From Micrococcales bacterium (GTDB lineage Bacteria; Actinomycetota; Actinomycetes; Actinomycetales; Microbacteriaceae): 34,332 bases of DNA. Positions 1 to 8,436 of this stretch are shown here, in pieces. The stretch spans positions 1 through 34,332 of the forward strand of contig JAHEDU010000013.1 in NCBI GenBank assembly GCA_024641015.1, in the 5' to 3' direction. Under the pieces are notes generated by a model, which made no database searches, was not told where the DNA came from, and saw only the letters and a program-made list of their open reading frames with translations. Positions within the stretch are counted from its first letter, which is position 1. Each line of letters starts with the position of its first letter. Position numbers and translations under genes: made by a program.

Positions 1-901
1 CGCGACCCGCACGCTCGTCAACTTCGACCTGCAACAGCGCGTCGTTCGTGTCGACGGTACGACCGGTGGTCGGCTGCTCGCCCTCGGGAAGCAGACGCAC
101 GAACGGCGAGTTGTGAAACGTCTTTTCGATAGCCATGCGGATGTGAGTTGCAGAGACATCCGGCTTCAACCGAGCGGTGTTCGTCGCAAGAATTCCGCGA
201 GACATCGGCACGACCGCGGGAACAAACGTCAGCGACACGTGCTGGCCACCGAGCGCCTCCAGGTTCTGGCGAATTTCGGGGTTGTGGCGGTGTGCGCCGC
301 CAACGCCATAGGCAAACGCCGACCCGCCGAATTCGTGAGCGCGCGCCTCGACGGGCGAACCTTTTCCGGCACCGGAGGTTCCAACAGCGAGGACGGACAC
401 GAGGTCGTCGGTTTCAATCAGCTGGGCCTCGACCAGAGCGGCGAAGCCCAGAGTCACGGCCGTCGCGTTGCACCCGGGAACCGCAATGCGATTCGCGTCG
501 CGAAGGCGTTCGCGTTGTCCGCCCAGTTCGGGCATTCCATACGTCCAGGGCTGTGAAAATTCGCCACCGTAGTATTCGGCCCAGTCGTTCGGGTTCTCGA
601 GTCGACGGTCGGCACCGCAGTCGACGATGAAGTCGGCGTCGACCCGGTCGCCCAACACACCCGAAGTGCCGTGTGGAAGTGCGAGGAACACGACGTCGTG
701 CCCGCTGAGGATCTCGGCGGTCGTGTCCTTCAGCGTCAAGTTCAGATAGGCAAGGTGCGGGTGAACGTCACCCAGCGACTGACCGGCTTGAGAATGAGCG
801 GTCACCGTGACAACGTCGAAGTCGGGGTGAGCGGTGAGCAGGCGCACCAGTTCGCCACCCGCATACCCACTGGCACCGGCGACGGCGACGCGCTTGCTCA
901 T
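1..901 (-). CDS. argC: N-acetyl-gamma-glutamyl-phosphate reductase, 3' end truncated by window edge
   Basis: Minus-strand translation from ATG at 901 begins MSKRVAVAGASGYAGGELVRLL; contains the catalytic-type PGCNATA motif. Open to the window edge, so absent from the ORF track. Confidence 0.93.
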   Translation of the reverse strand, partial: MSKRVAVAGASGYAGGELVRLLTAHPDFDVVTVTAHSQAGQSLGDVHPHLAYLNLTLKDTTAEILSGHDVVFLALPHGTSGVLGDRVDADFIVDCGADRRLENPNDWAEYYGGEFSQPWTYGMPELGGQRERLRDANRIAVPGCNATAVTLGFAALVEAQLIETDDLVSVLAVGTSGAGKGSPVEARAHEFGGSAFAYGVGGAHRHNPEIRQNLEALGGQHVSLTFVPAVVPMSRGILATNTARLKPDVSATHIRMAIEKTFHNSPFVRLLPEGEQPTTGRTVDTNDALLQVEVDERAGR

Positions 902-903
902 GG

Positions 904-3399
904 TTACTCCCGGATGGTTGCGTTGAACTTCTGCTGTGCCACGGCGACACCGGCGAGCTTCGACTCGCTCGCTTCGTTCGCGGTCAGTGTGCGGTCCGGC
1001 GCGCGGAATCGCAGCGCGAAGGTCAGCGACTTTTCGTTGTCGGCGAGCCCGGTTCCGCGGTAGTCGTCAACGATGGTCGCGGATTCGAGAAGTTCACCGG
1101 CTCCTTCGACGACGGCGGCGAGCACGTCAGCTGCCGCAACCGAACGGTCGACGACCAACGACAGGTCCTGCGTTGCCGCGGGGAACACTTGAACGGCGTC
1201 GGCTTCGACGTGGTCGGGTGCAGTCGCGATCAGCGCGCTGAGGTCGAGTTCGAGAGCCGCGACGACTCGGGGAAGGTCGCGTGCCTGAGCGACAGACGGC
1301 AGGATTTCACCCGCGTAACCGATGACGTTTCCGCCGGCAACGAGCTCGGCGGTGCGGCCGGGGTGGAACGCTCCGTGTGAGCCCTGGCGAATCTCGATCG
1401 GGGCACCGACCGCAGTGGCGATTGCGCGAACCGCGTCAAGTGCATCCGCAAGTCCGGAGGCGACGGCGGGTTGACCCGGCTGCTTGACGGTCAACGAACC
1501 GACGAAGACGGCGGACACGTGCCACGGCTGGGCGGGTACGGAACCGTACAGGCCGTCGAGAACGGCGGCGGAAGGCTTCTCGTTGCCGACCGGAATTGAG
1601 TCACTTCCGGTTGCACCGGCTGGCTGGAACACCATGCCGGTTTCGAACAAGGCGAGCGAGGTGAGTCCGCGTCCAACGTTGCGCTTGGCGGTGTCGAGCA
1701 AGCCCGGAAGAACAGAAACGCGCAACTGCGAGACGAGCGGGTCGAGCGCGTTCGCGAGGGTCATCTCGGGGACAGCCTTGCCCTCGGGCGAGCCGAACAG
1801 GGCGTTGTCCGCCGAGGTGACGAACGGGTACGCGAGAACTTCGGTGAGTCCAGCGGCTGCGAGGACCTGGGCAACGCGACGACGTGCGGACTGCGAACGG
1901 CTGAGTCCGCGGCCCGGAGGTGCGACGGGTATCGCCGACGGAATGCGGTCGTATCCGTGGATTCGAGCGACTTCCTCGGCCAGCCCCGGAGCATCGATGA
2001 GGTCGGGGCGCCACGACGGCGGAACAACCGTCCACCCGTCGGCTGCCGCGGAAACCGTTGCGCCGATGTCCGACAGAACGCCCTCGATCTCGGCGGTCGT
2101 GTAGTCAACGCCAATGCGCTTGGCGACATAATCGGCGGGAAGCGCAATGGCGGCGGGAGGCGTGACGGTGACGTCGTCGTTTCCGAGCGAATCAACCGTT
2201 CCCCCACCGAGTTCGACGAGAAGGTCGACGACTCGTTGTGCTGCGGCACGAGAAACCTGCGGGTCAACTCCGCGCGCGAAGCGCTTCGATGCCTCGGACG
2301 GCAGTTTGTGGCGACGAGCCGAACGCGCGATCGTGACGGGGTCGAACGTTGCGGCTTCGATGAGAACATCGGTCGAGGCGTCATCGATTTCGGTCGACGC
2401 ACCGCCCATGACACCGGCGAGGCCGATAGGCCCGGACTCGTCACAAATCAGCAGGTCTTCGACGTGCAACTGGCGGACCTGCTCGTCAAGAGTGGTCAGC
2501 GTCTCGCCCGCCTTCGCGCGACGAACCGTGATTCCGCCCTTGAGCTTGTTGAGGTCGTAGGTGTGGGTCGGCTGGCCGAGCTCCATCATCACGTAGTTCG
2601 AGATGTCGACGGGAAGCGAGATCGAACGGATTCCCATGAGAGCGAGGCGCTTGACCATCCACGACGGCGTCTGGGCCGATCGGTCGAGACCGCGAACGAC
2701 TCGTGCGACGAAACCGGTGCAGCCCTGCTGTCCGCGAATCGGGGCGTCGTCCTTGAGCGTGACCGAGAAACCGGTCGCCGGCGCAATCGTGACCGCTTCG
2801 GCCGGGTCGCGGAAGGCAACACCGGTCGAGTGCGCGTATTCGCGGGCGACACCGCGGATCGACATCGCGTAACCGCGGTCGGGGGTGACGTTGATTTCGA
2901 CGGCGAAGTCGTCAAGCCCGAGCAGTGCAATGGCGTCGGTGCCGACCTCGGGGTCGAGACCAAGTTCGGTCAGGCGCAGGATTCCCGAGTGCTCGTCGCC
3001 GAGACCGAGTTCCTTGGCGGATGCGATCATTCCGTCCGACACGTGACCATAGGTCTTGCGCGCCGAGATGGGGAAAGGTCCGGGAAGAACCGCACCGGGA
3101 AGCGAGACGACGACCTTGTCGCCGACGCCGAAGTTGTGTGCGCCACAGACGATTCCGCGAACGGCCTCGGGACCGTCCTTCGCAACGCGGACCTGGCACC
3201 AGTTGATGGTCTTGCCGTTCGCTTGCGGTTCGGGCGTGAATTCGAGGATCTCGCCGACGACGATCGGACCAGTCAGGTCACCGCCGTGAACGTCCTCTTC
3301 CTCGAAACCGACGGCGACGAGTGCTTCGTGAAGGTGTGCGGGGGTGACGTCCTCGGGGAGGTCGACCCATTCGCGCAGCTGGCTTGCCGGAATGCGCAC
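904..3399 (-). CDS. pheT: phenylalanyl-tRNA synthetase beta subunit
   Basis: 831 aa; tRNA-binding domain, B3/B4 and B5 regions, C-terminal anticodon-binding-like domain; directly downstream of pheS. Confidence 0.97.
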   Translation of the reverse strand: MRIPASQLREWVDLPEDVTPAHLHEALVAVGFEEEDVHGGDLTGPIVVGEILEFTPEPQANGKTINWCQVRVAKDGPEAVRGIVCGAHNFGVGDKVVVSLPGAVLPGPFPISARKTYGHVSDGMIASAKELGLGDEHSGILRLTELGLDPEVGTDAIALLGLDDFAVEINVTPDRGYAMSIRGVAREYAHSTGVAFRDPAEAVTIAPATGFSVTLKDDAPIRGQQGCTGFVARVVRGLDRSAQTPSWMVKRLALMGIRSISLPVDISNYVMMELGQPTHTYDLNKLKGGITVRRAKAGETLTTLDEQVRQLHVEDLLICDESGPIGLAGVMGGASTEIDDASTDVLIEAATFDPVTIARSARRHKLPSEASKRFARGVDPQVSRAAAQRVVDLLVELGGGTVDSLGNDDVTVTPPAAIALPADYVAKRIGVDYTTAEIEGVLSDIGATVSAAADGWTVVPPSWRPDLIDAPGLAEEVARIHGYDRIPSAIPVAPPGRGLSRSQSARRRVAQVLAAAGLTEVLAYPFVTSADNALFGSPEGKAVPEMTLANALDPLVSQLRVSVLPGLLDTAKRNVGRGLTSLALFETGMVFQPAGATGSDSIPVGNEKPSAAVLDGLYGSVPAQPWHVSAVFVGSLTVKQPGQPAVASGLADALDAVRAIATAVGAPIEIRQGSHGAFHPGRTAELVAGGNVIGYAGEILPSVAQARDLPRVVAALELDLSALIATAPDHVEADAVQVFPAATQDLSLVVDRSVAAADVLAAVVEGAGELLESATIVDDYRGTGLADNEKSLTFALRFRAPDRTLTANEASESKLAGVAVAQQKFNATIRE

Positions 3400-4431
3400 C
3401 TAGATCACCATCCCGAACTGCTTCGAGAAGCGAATGTCGCCCTCGACCATGTCGTGCATGTCGGCGACGTCATTACGGAACATCAGCGTGCGCTCGATTC
3501 CCATTCCAAAGGCGAAGCCCTGGTATTCGTTGGGGTCGATGCCCGCGGCCAGAAGGACGTTCGGGTTGACCATTCCGCAGCCGCCCCACTCGATCCAGCG
3601 AGCGCCGCCACGGAACGTGGGGTGCCAGATGTCGAGTTCGGCGGAGGGTTCGGTGAACGGGAAGTAGTTAGGGCGCAGGCGGATTTTGGCGTCTTCGCCG
3701 AACATCGCACGGGCGAGGTGTTCGAGGGTCCCCTTGAGGTGCGCCATCGTCAGTCCCTTGTCGATGGCGATGCCCTCCATCTGGTGGAAGACGGGCGTGT
3801 GGGTGGCGTCGAGTTCGTCGGTGCGGTACACGCGGCCGGGTGCGACGACGTACACGGGCAGTTCGCGTTCGAGCAGCGAGCGCACCTGGACGGGTGAGGT
3901 GTGGGTGCGCATGACGAGGTGGCGTTCGACTGGCTCGACGAAGAACGTGTCCTGCATCGCACGGGCGGGGTGGTCCTCGTCGAAGTTGAGGGCGTCGAAG
4001 TTGAACCACTCGTTTTCGAGTTCGGGTCCTTCGGCAACTTCCCAGCCCATTCCGACGAAGATGTTCGACATCTCTTCCATCAACAGGTTGAGCGGGTGGC
4101 GAGCGCCCACTGCGCGGCGCGAGGCGACCGCTGTGACGTCCACCGATTCGGCGAGAAGTCGTTCGTGTTCTTCACCGGCGAGAATTTCGGCTTCACGGGC
4201 GGCATACGCCTGGTTGATCTCGGCACGGGCCGATCCCACGAGCTTGCCGGCTTCCGCCTTCTCCTCCGCAGGAATGTCACGCAACTGTGCGTTCAGCGCG
4301 GAGATCGGCGACCCATCCCCCACAAACTCGCTGCGGACCTGCTTCAGCGCGTCACCCGTCGAGGCGCCAGAAATGGCGGCGAGGGCCTGCGCGACGGCGT
4401 CGGCTACGGCTTTCGGAGAGATGCTAGACAC
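3400..4431 (-). CDS. pheS: phenylalanyl-tRNA synthetase alpha subunit
   Basis: 343 aa; class II aaRS motifs (GRVYRTDELDATHTPVFHQMEG, GMGIERTLM). Confidence 0.97.
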   Translation of the reverse strand: MSSISPKAVADAVAQALAAISGASTGDALKQVRSEFVGDGSPISALNAQLRDIPAEEKAEAGKLVGSARAEINQAYAAREAEILAGEEHERLLAESVDVTAVASRRAVGARHPLNLLMEEMSNIFVGMGWEVAEGPELENEWFNFDALNFDEDHPARAMQDTFFVEPVERHLVMRTHTSPVQVRSLLERELPVYVVAPGRVYRTDELDATHTPVFHQMEGIAIDKGLTMAHLKGTLEHLARAMFGEDAKIRLRPNYFPFTEPSAELDIWHPTFRGGARWIEWGGCGMVNPNVLLAAGIDPNEYQGFAFGMGIERTLMFRNDVADMHDMVEGDIRFSKQFGMVI

Positions 4432-4458
4432 TCCCCAATCCTAGACGAGGGGCGGGGG

Positions 4459-5247
4459 CTAGGCGCGTTGCTCGAAGGCGGAGGCGTACAGGCACACCGA
4501 AGCAGCGGTGGCGAGGTTGAGCGACTCGGCTTGACCGTAAATCGGCACGGACACGGTTCGGTCGGCGAGTTCGCGGGCGGCGTCGTCGAGGCCACGGGCT
4601 TCGTTACCGAACAACCAAGCGGTGGGCTTGGCAAGGTGGGCGCGAACGTCAGGAATCGACTCGCCCTCGGCGGATGCGGCGAAGATCTGCACTCCGCGGT
4701 CCGCCAACACCTCGACCACGTCGGCGAGGTCTTCGTGTTCGACGATGGTGAGGTGGAATATCGATCCCGTGCTGGCGCGAACCAGCTTGGGGTTGTGAAG
4801 GTCAACCGATGCGCCGGTGAGAATGACTGCGTCGGCGCCGGCCGCATCCGCAGCACGAATGACGGTTCCGGCGTTCCCCGGGTCGCGCACCTCGTGACAG
4901 ATCGCGATCAACTGGGCGTCCTCGATGTCGGTGATCGACTTCTGAATCAGCTGGGCGACCGCGATGACGCCCTGCGGGGTGACCGTGTCCGCCATCGCCT
5001 CGAGTACTTTGTCCGACACCTCGTCGACCGTCGCGGGCGAACGTTCCGCCAAATCAACGATGGAACCGAAGCGTTCCTTGAAGGTGGCGGTGTAGAACAC
5101 GTCGACCGCTGATTCGGGTGCGTGCTGCAGAAGTTCGCGAACCGCCTGCGGTCCTTCGACCAGGAACACCCCCGCGTCGTCGCGGCGCGAGCGCTGGGCC
5201 AGTCGCTTAACGGCCTTGACGGCGGGGTCGTTCGTGTTGCTGATCAT
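4459..5247 (-). CDS. TrmH/SpoU-family RNA 2'-O-methyltransferase
   Basis: 262 aa; SpoU-type motifs (RDPGNAGTVIRAADAAGADAVIL, GNEARGL, VSVPIYGQAESLNLATAASVCLY). Confidence 0.93.
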   Translation of the reverse strand: MISNTNDPAVKAVKRLAQRSRRDDAGVFLVEGPQAVRELLQHAPESAVDVFYTATFKERFGSIVDLAERSPATVDEVSDKVLEAMADTVTPQGVIAVAQLIQKSITDIEDAQLIAICHEVRDPGNAGTVIRAADAAGADAVILTGASVDLHNPKLVRASTGSIFHLTIVEHEDLADVVEVLADRGVQIFAASAEGESIPDVRAHLAKPTAWLFGNEARGLDDAARELADRTVSVPIYGQAESLNLATAASVCLYASAFEQRA

Positions 5248-5270
5248 GGGTCAAGGCTATCCAACAGAAA

Positions 5271-5299
5271 CGGGGACCCGGGTTTCCACCGAGTCCCCG
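5271..5299 (-). terminator. putative intrinsic terminator after the Asp-rich secreted protein gene
   Basis: Minus strand CGGGGAC-(15 nt)-GTCCCCG followed by TTTCTGTT; 7-bp perfect stem. Confidence 0.6.
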
Positions 5300-5315
5300 C
5301 CCCTGATCTGGAGGG

Positions 5316-5966
5316 TTAGTCGTTCTCGCCCTCGTGGTTGTCGTGACCGGTGCCGCGACCGTTACCGTGCGAGGTGTGACCAACGCCGGCGCCCTGGGGG
5401 TCGACCGTGACGGTGACGGTGTCATCGTCGTCGGCGTCATCGCGACCGCCGTGGTTGTCGACTGCACCGGGAAGGTCGTCGTCATCCACGTCTTCGGAAA
5501 CGTCGTCCGAGTCGTCATCGATGTCGTCGGATTCGTCAGCGTCATCCATGTCGCTGTCGTCGATGTCGCCATCGTCGTCAACGGTTCCGGGGTCGGTCGG
5601 TGTCGGAGTCGGTCCGGGCAGTACACCGAGGTCGATGAGCTGCTGTTCGATCGTGCCGAGCTGCTGAGTCAGGTTGGCGTCCAAGAGGGCGGCCAGCTCG
5701 TCAGCGGTGAGAGTGCTAGTGCCGTCGACGGCCGCAGCGGCCGCGTCGGTGACGGATGCCTGAAGCAGTCCGTTGTTCATCGCCTCGACGACGATGGTGT
5801 GCAAGGTGGTCGAGTCGGTCAACCCAAGCTGGGTTGCAACGGCCGACGTGAGGTAGTCGGCGACCTGGTCGTTCGTCGCCGCGGTTGCGGTGGTCGATAC
5901 GAAACCGCCGAACCCGATGATGGCGGAGGCCGAAACGACGGCGATCGCCTTCTGGAATCTGTTCAT
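5316..5966 (-). CDS. secreted Asp-rich protein with His/Gly-rich tail, function unknown
   Basis: 216 aa; signal-peptide-like N-terminus (MNRFQKAIAVVSASAIIGFGGFVSTTATAA), then a low-complexity acidic D-rich region and HTSHGNGRGTGHDNHEGEND tail. Confidence 0.7.
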   Translation of the reverse strand: MNRFQKAIAVVSASAIIGFGGFVSTTATAATNDQVADYLTSAVATQLGLTDSTTLHTIVVEAMNNGLLQASVTDAAAAAVDGTSTLTADELAALLDANLTQQLGTIEQQLIDLGVLPGPTPTPTDPGTVDDDGDIDDSDMDDADESDDIDDDSDDVSEDVDDDDLPGAVDNHGGRDDADDDDTVTVTVDPQGAGVGHTSHGNGRGTGHDNHEGEND

Positions 5967-6075
5967 GGTGCTGGTCCTTTCCGTGGAACCCGTGGTGGGT
6001 TATTCCGAAAGTACGACCGCGAAAACAGGCAATCCAGCGACTTTGACGTCCCTTGGACGAGCGTTGGACGAATCT

Positions 6076-6573
6076 TTACCGTTCGATGGGTAAAACGACT
6101 TCGTTGTGCCGAAGGAAGCCCGGTTTCCACGGCGGGTCGAAGCGCGCGATGCGCACGGGACCGTTCACGGTGATGCCGCTCTCCGCCAGAACCGCCCGCA
6201 ACTGGCGTTCCTTGTCGGTCACCCGCGCGGTGGAGGTGTACCCCGAAAACTTGAGGGCCGCGGCAAAGTGTTCGGGCGAATTGCGCAGCGAAACTCGAGA
6301 CCCCGCCGGGCGCGGCATTGAATCGAGGCTCATTCCATCGGGCATGACGAACGAAACAATCCACGAACCAGCGGCCGTCGGTTCCTGCACGACCGGCGCG
6401 GTCATTGCGATGTTGTTTTGCGAAATGTATCGAACGAGCGGACCAAACCCGATGTTCCCCGCACTCGAATAGTCGGCTTCGACTTCGACGTCGGCCATCA
6501 CAACGGGGTGGTAACGGCGAATCTCGACCGAGCCGATTCGCTCGACCACATCAAACTTCTGCTGTTCAGTCAT
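6076..6573 (-). CDS. SOUL-family heme-binding protein
   Basis: MTEQQKFDVVERIGSVEIRRYHPVVMADVEVE...NNIAMTAPVVQ...PPWKPGFLRHNEVVLPI is typical of SOUL proteins; start reassigned from 6861 to the ATG at 6573. Confidence 0.85.
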   Translation of the reverse strand: MTEQQKFDVVERIGSVEIRRYHPVVMADVEVEADYSSAGNIGFGPLVRYISQNNIAMTAPVVQEPTAAGSWIVSFVMPDGMSLDSMPRPAGSRVSLRNSPEHFAAALKFSGYTSTARVTDKERQLRAVLAESGITVNGPVRIARFDPPWKPGFLRHNEVVLPIER

Positions 6574-6604
6574 GACTCGAGTGTCGCACGGCAAACACAG
6601 AAAA

Positions 6605-6624
6605 GCCCCCGCGAATGCGAGGGC
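6605..6624 (-). terminator. intrinsic terminator of infC-rpmI-rplT operon
   Basis: Minus strand GCCCTCGC-ATTC-GCGGGGGC followed by TTTTCTGTGTTT, just downstream of the rplT stop. Confidence 0.75.
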
Positions 6625-6643
6625 CTTTCCGGTGAAAGCGTGA

Positions 6644-7024
6644 TTACGCCTTGGGAGCCGAGGTGTCCTTAGGAAGGGCATCCTTGGCCGTCTTCGCAAT
6701 GGTTGCGAAGGTGGCGGCGTCGTTGACCGCGAGGTCAGCGAGCATGCGACGGTCAACCTCGACACCGGCCAGAGCGAGGCCCTGGATGAGTCGGTTGTAG
6801 GTGATGCCGTTGAGGCGTGCAGCTGCGTTGATGCGCTGGATCCAGAGGCGGCGGAATTCACCCTTCTTCGCGCGACGGTCGCGGTAGGCGTAGTTGAGCG
6901 AGTGTACGACCTGCTCTTTTGCCTTGCGGTAGAGGCGCGAGCGCTGGCCGCGGTAGCCCTCGGCGCGCTCGAGTGTGGTGCGGCGCTTCTTCGCCGCGTT
7001 GACTGCGTTCTTTACACGTGCCAT
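6644..7024 (-). CDS. rplT: 50S ribosomal protein L20
   Basis: [39 protein letters not shown]; canonical L20. Confidence 0.98.
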   Translation of the reverse strand: MARVKNAVNAAKKRRTTLERAEGYRGQRSRLYRKAKEQVVHSLNYAYRDRRAKKGEFRRLWIQRINAAARLNGITYNRLIQGLALAGVEVDRRMLADLAVNDAATFATIAKTAKDALPKDTSAPKA

Positions 7025-7049
7025 TTCAGTTCCTTAGTTCGTGCTCGGG

Positions 7050-7244
7050 TTACTTACCGAGAAGCTTCTTGATGACCTTGGCGTCGGCGGGAGCCAGAAC
7101 GCGGTCCTTGTTCATGGAGCGCTTGAGGTCGCTGCCCTTGACTTCGAGGTTGTGGCGCATACCCGCACCCTGCTTCTTGATCTTTCCGCTTCCGGTGATC
7201 TTGAAGCGCTTCTTTGCACCCGAGTGGGTCTTCTGCTTCGGCAT
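7050..7244 (-). CDS. rpmI: 50S ribosomal protein L35
   Basis: [36 protein letters not shown]; canonical L35. Confidence 0.98.
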   Translation of the reverse strand: MPKQKTHSGAKKRFKITGSGKIKKQGAGMRHNLEVKGSDLKRSMNKDRVLAPADAKVIKKLLGK

Positions 7245-7249
7245 TTCGG

Positions 7250-7852
7250 TTATTCCTTCTCTGATTCGGCTTCGGCGGTGGAGGCCTTGGGGGCCTCCGT
7301 GTCAGGACTCGTCGTCTTGACCGCTTCTGCCTTTGCTTCGGACTTGTTTTTCACAGGGGCGATGATCATCGTCATGTTGCGGCCGTCGACGGTCGGTGCG
7401 TGTTCGACGCTTCCGTATTCGGCGACTGCCTCCGCGAACTTCTGCAGAAGACGAACGCCGGCCTCGGGACGAGACTGTTCACGACCTCGGAACTGGATCA
7501 TGGCCTTGACCTTGTCGCCCCCCTTGAGGAACGTCACGGCGTGCTTGAGCTTCGTTTCGTAATCGTGGACGTCAATCTTCAAACGGAAGCGGACCTCTTT
7601 GAGGACCGTCTGCACCTGGTTGCGGCGCGCTTCCTTCGCTTTCTGAGCGGCTTCGTACTTGAACTTCCCGTAGTCCATGATCTTGACGACGGGAGGCTTC
7701 GCCTCCGGAGCTACCTCGACAAGGTCCAGGTCTGCTTCGCGTGCGAGACGCTGGGCTACCTCGAGCTTGACGACGCCAACCTGTTCGCCTGCAGGTCCGA
7801 TGAGTCGGACCTCGGGAACGCGGATGCGCTCGTTGATTCGCGGTTCGGTGAT
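7250..7852 (-). CDS. infC: translation initiation factor IF-3, probable ATC start
   Basis: The ORF-track start (7678, MDYGKF) is internal. In-frame upstream translation [57 protein letters not shown] is the conserved IF-3 N-terminus. In-frame TAG at 7864-7862, AGGAG at 7863-7859, ATC codons at 7858 and 7852. Confidence 0.93.
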   Translation of the reverse strand: MTEPRINERIRVPEVRLIGPAGEQVGVVKLEVAQRLAREADLDLVEVAPEAKPPVVKIMDYGKFKYEAAQKAKEARRNQVQTVLKEVRFRLKIDVHDYETKLKHAVTFLKGGDKVKAMIQFRGREQSRPEAGVRLLQKFAEAVAEYGSVEHAPTVDGRNMTMIIAPVKNKSEAKAEAVKTTSPDTEAPKASTAEAESEKE

Positions 7853-7929
7853 GTTGATCTCCTAGTGTTTTGCTAGCGCCCGGCGGACCGGTCGCGGCGA
7901 GCATCGCCCCAAGGAAACACAGAAACCAA

Positions 7930-7971
7930 CCCCCTGACGGGGACGCACCCTTTCGCTACCGGTTTCCCGGT
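7930..7971 (-). promoter_or_regulatory. structured infC 5' leader (candidate hairpins)
   Basis: Minus strand ACCGG-GAAA-CCGGT (7971-7958) and CCCC-GTCA-GGGG (7942-7931) stem-loops in the infC 5' leader. Confidence 0.4.
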
Positions 7972-8106
7972 GGAGTACAACGACCCGACAACCCTCTTAC
8001 GATTGACAGGTGGGATTTCTCCACTTCCTTGTTCGAGTTACCTCGAAACCTCCATCAGAATAGCAGGGAACGCGCGGTTGCGCGACCCGAGCCAGAAGGA
8101 CTGTTC

Positions 8107-8433
8107 ATGAACGACTCCCACGACGCCGCGATGGACATCGCCGAAGTACCCGCGGTCGAGGTGTTGCAGGGCGTCGCCGTGCACCTCATGTCCGCCGCCG
8201 CCGTCAAGGTGGGCCTTGCCGAGGACGTCGAGCCGGACCTCGCCGAAGCCCGCATGCTGATCAACGCTCTCGCCGGATTCATGACCGCGGCCGCCCCCGA
8301 ACTGGGTGACCACCACGCCCGGCCGCTTCGCGACGGGCTGCGCTCGTTGCAGTTGGCGTTCCGCGAAGCGTCGACAATTCCCGACGAGCCCGGCGCTGGT
8401 CCCGGCGAAAAGTGGACGGGTCCCGTCAACTAG
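8107..8433 (+). CDS. DUF1844 family protein
   Basis: MNDSHDAAMDIAEVPAVEVLQGVAVHLMSAAAVKVGLAED...DLAEARMLINALAGFM; divergent from infC, a common actinobacterial neighbourhood. Confidence 0.8.
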   Translation: MNDSHDAAMDIAEVPAVEVLQGVAVHLMSAAAVKVGLAEDVEPDLAEARMLINALAGFMTAAAPELGDHHARPLRDGLRSLQLAFREASTIPDEPGAGPGEKWTGPVN

Positions 8434-8436
8434 TCG

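Noticed and set aside
1957-3897. 646-aa plus-strand ORF
   Set aside because: Antisense to pheT/pheS; Arg/Val/Gly/Asp-rich shadow translation typical of high-GC DNA with no recognisable domain.
3901-5112. 403-aa plus-strand ORF
   Set aside because: Antisense to pheS and the RNA methyltransferase, both strongly supported on the minus strand.
5334-6173. 279-aa Val-rich plus-strand ORF
   Set aside because: Val codons (GTC/GTCG) are the complement of the Asp-rich GAC repeats of the real minus-strand gene; compositional artefact.
7250-7678. infC as annotated in the ORF track (142 aa from MDYGKF)
   Set aside because: Lacks the conserved IF-3 N-terminal domain present in frame immediately upstream; start corrected to a non-canonical codon.
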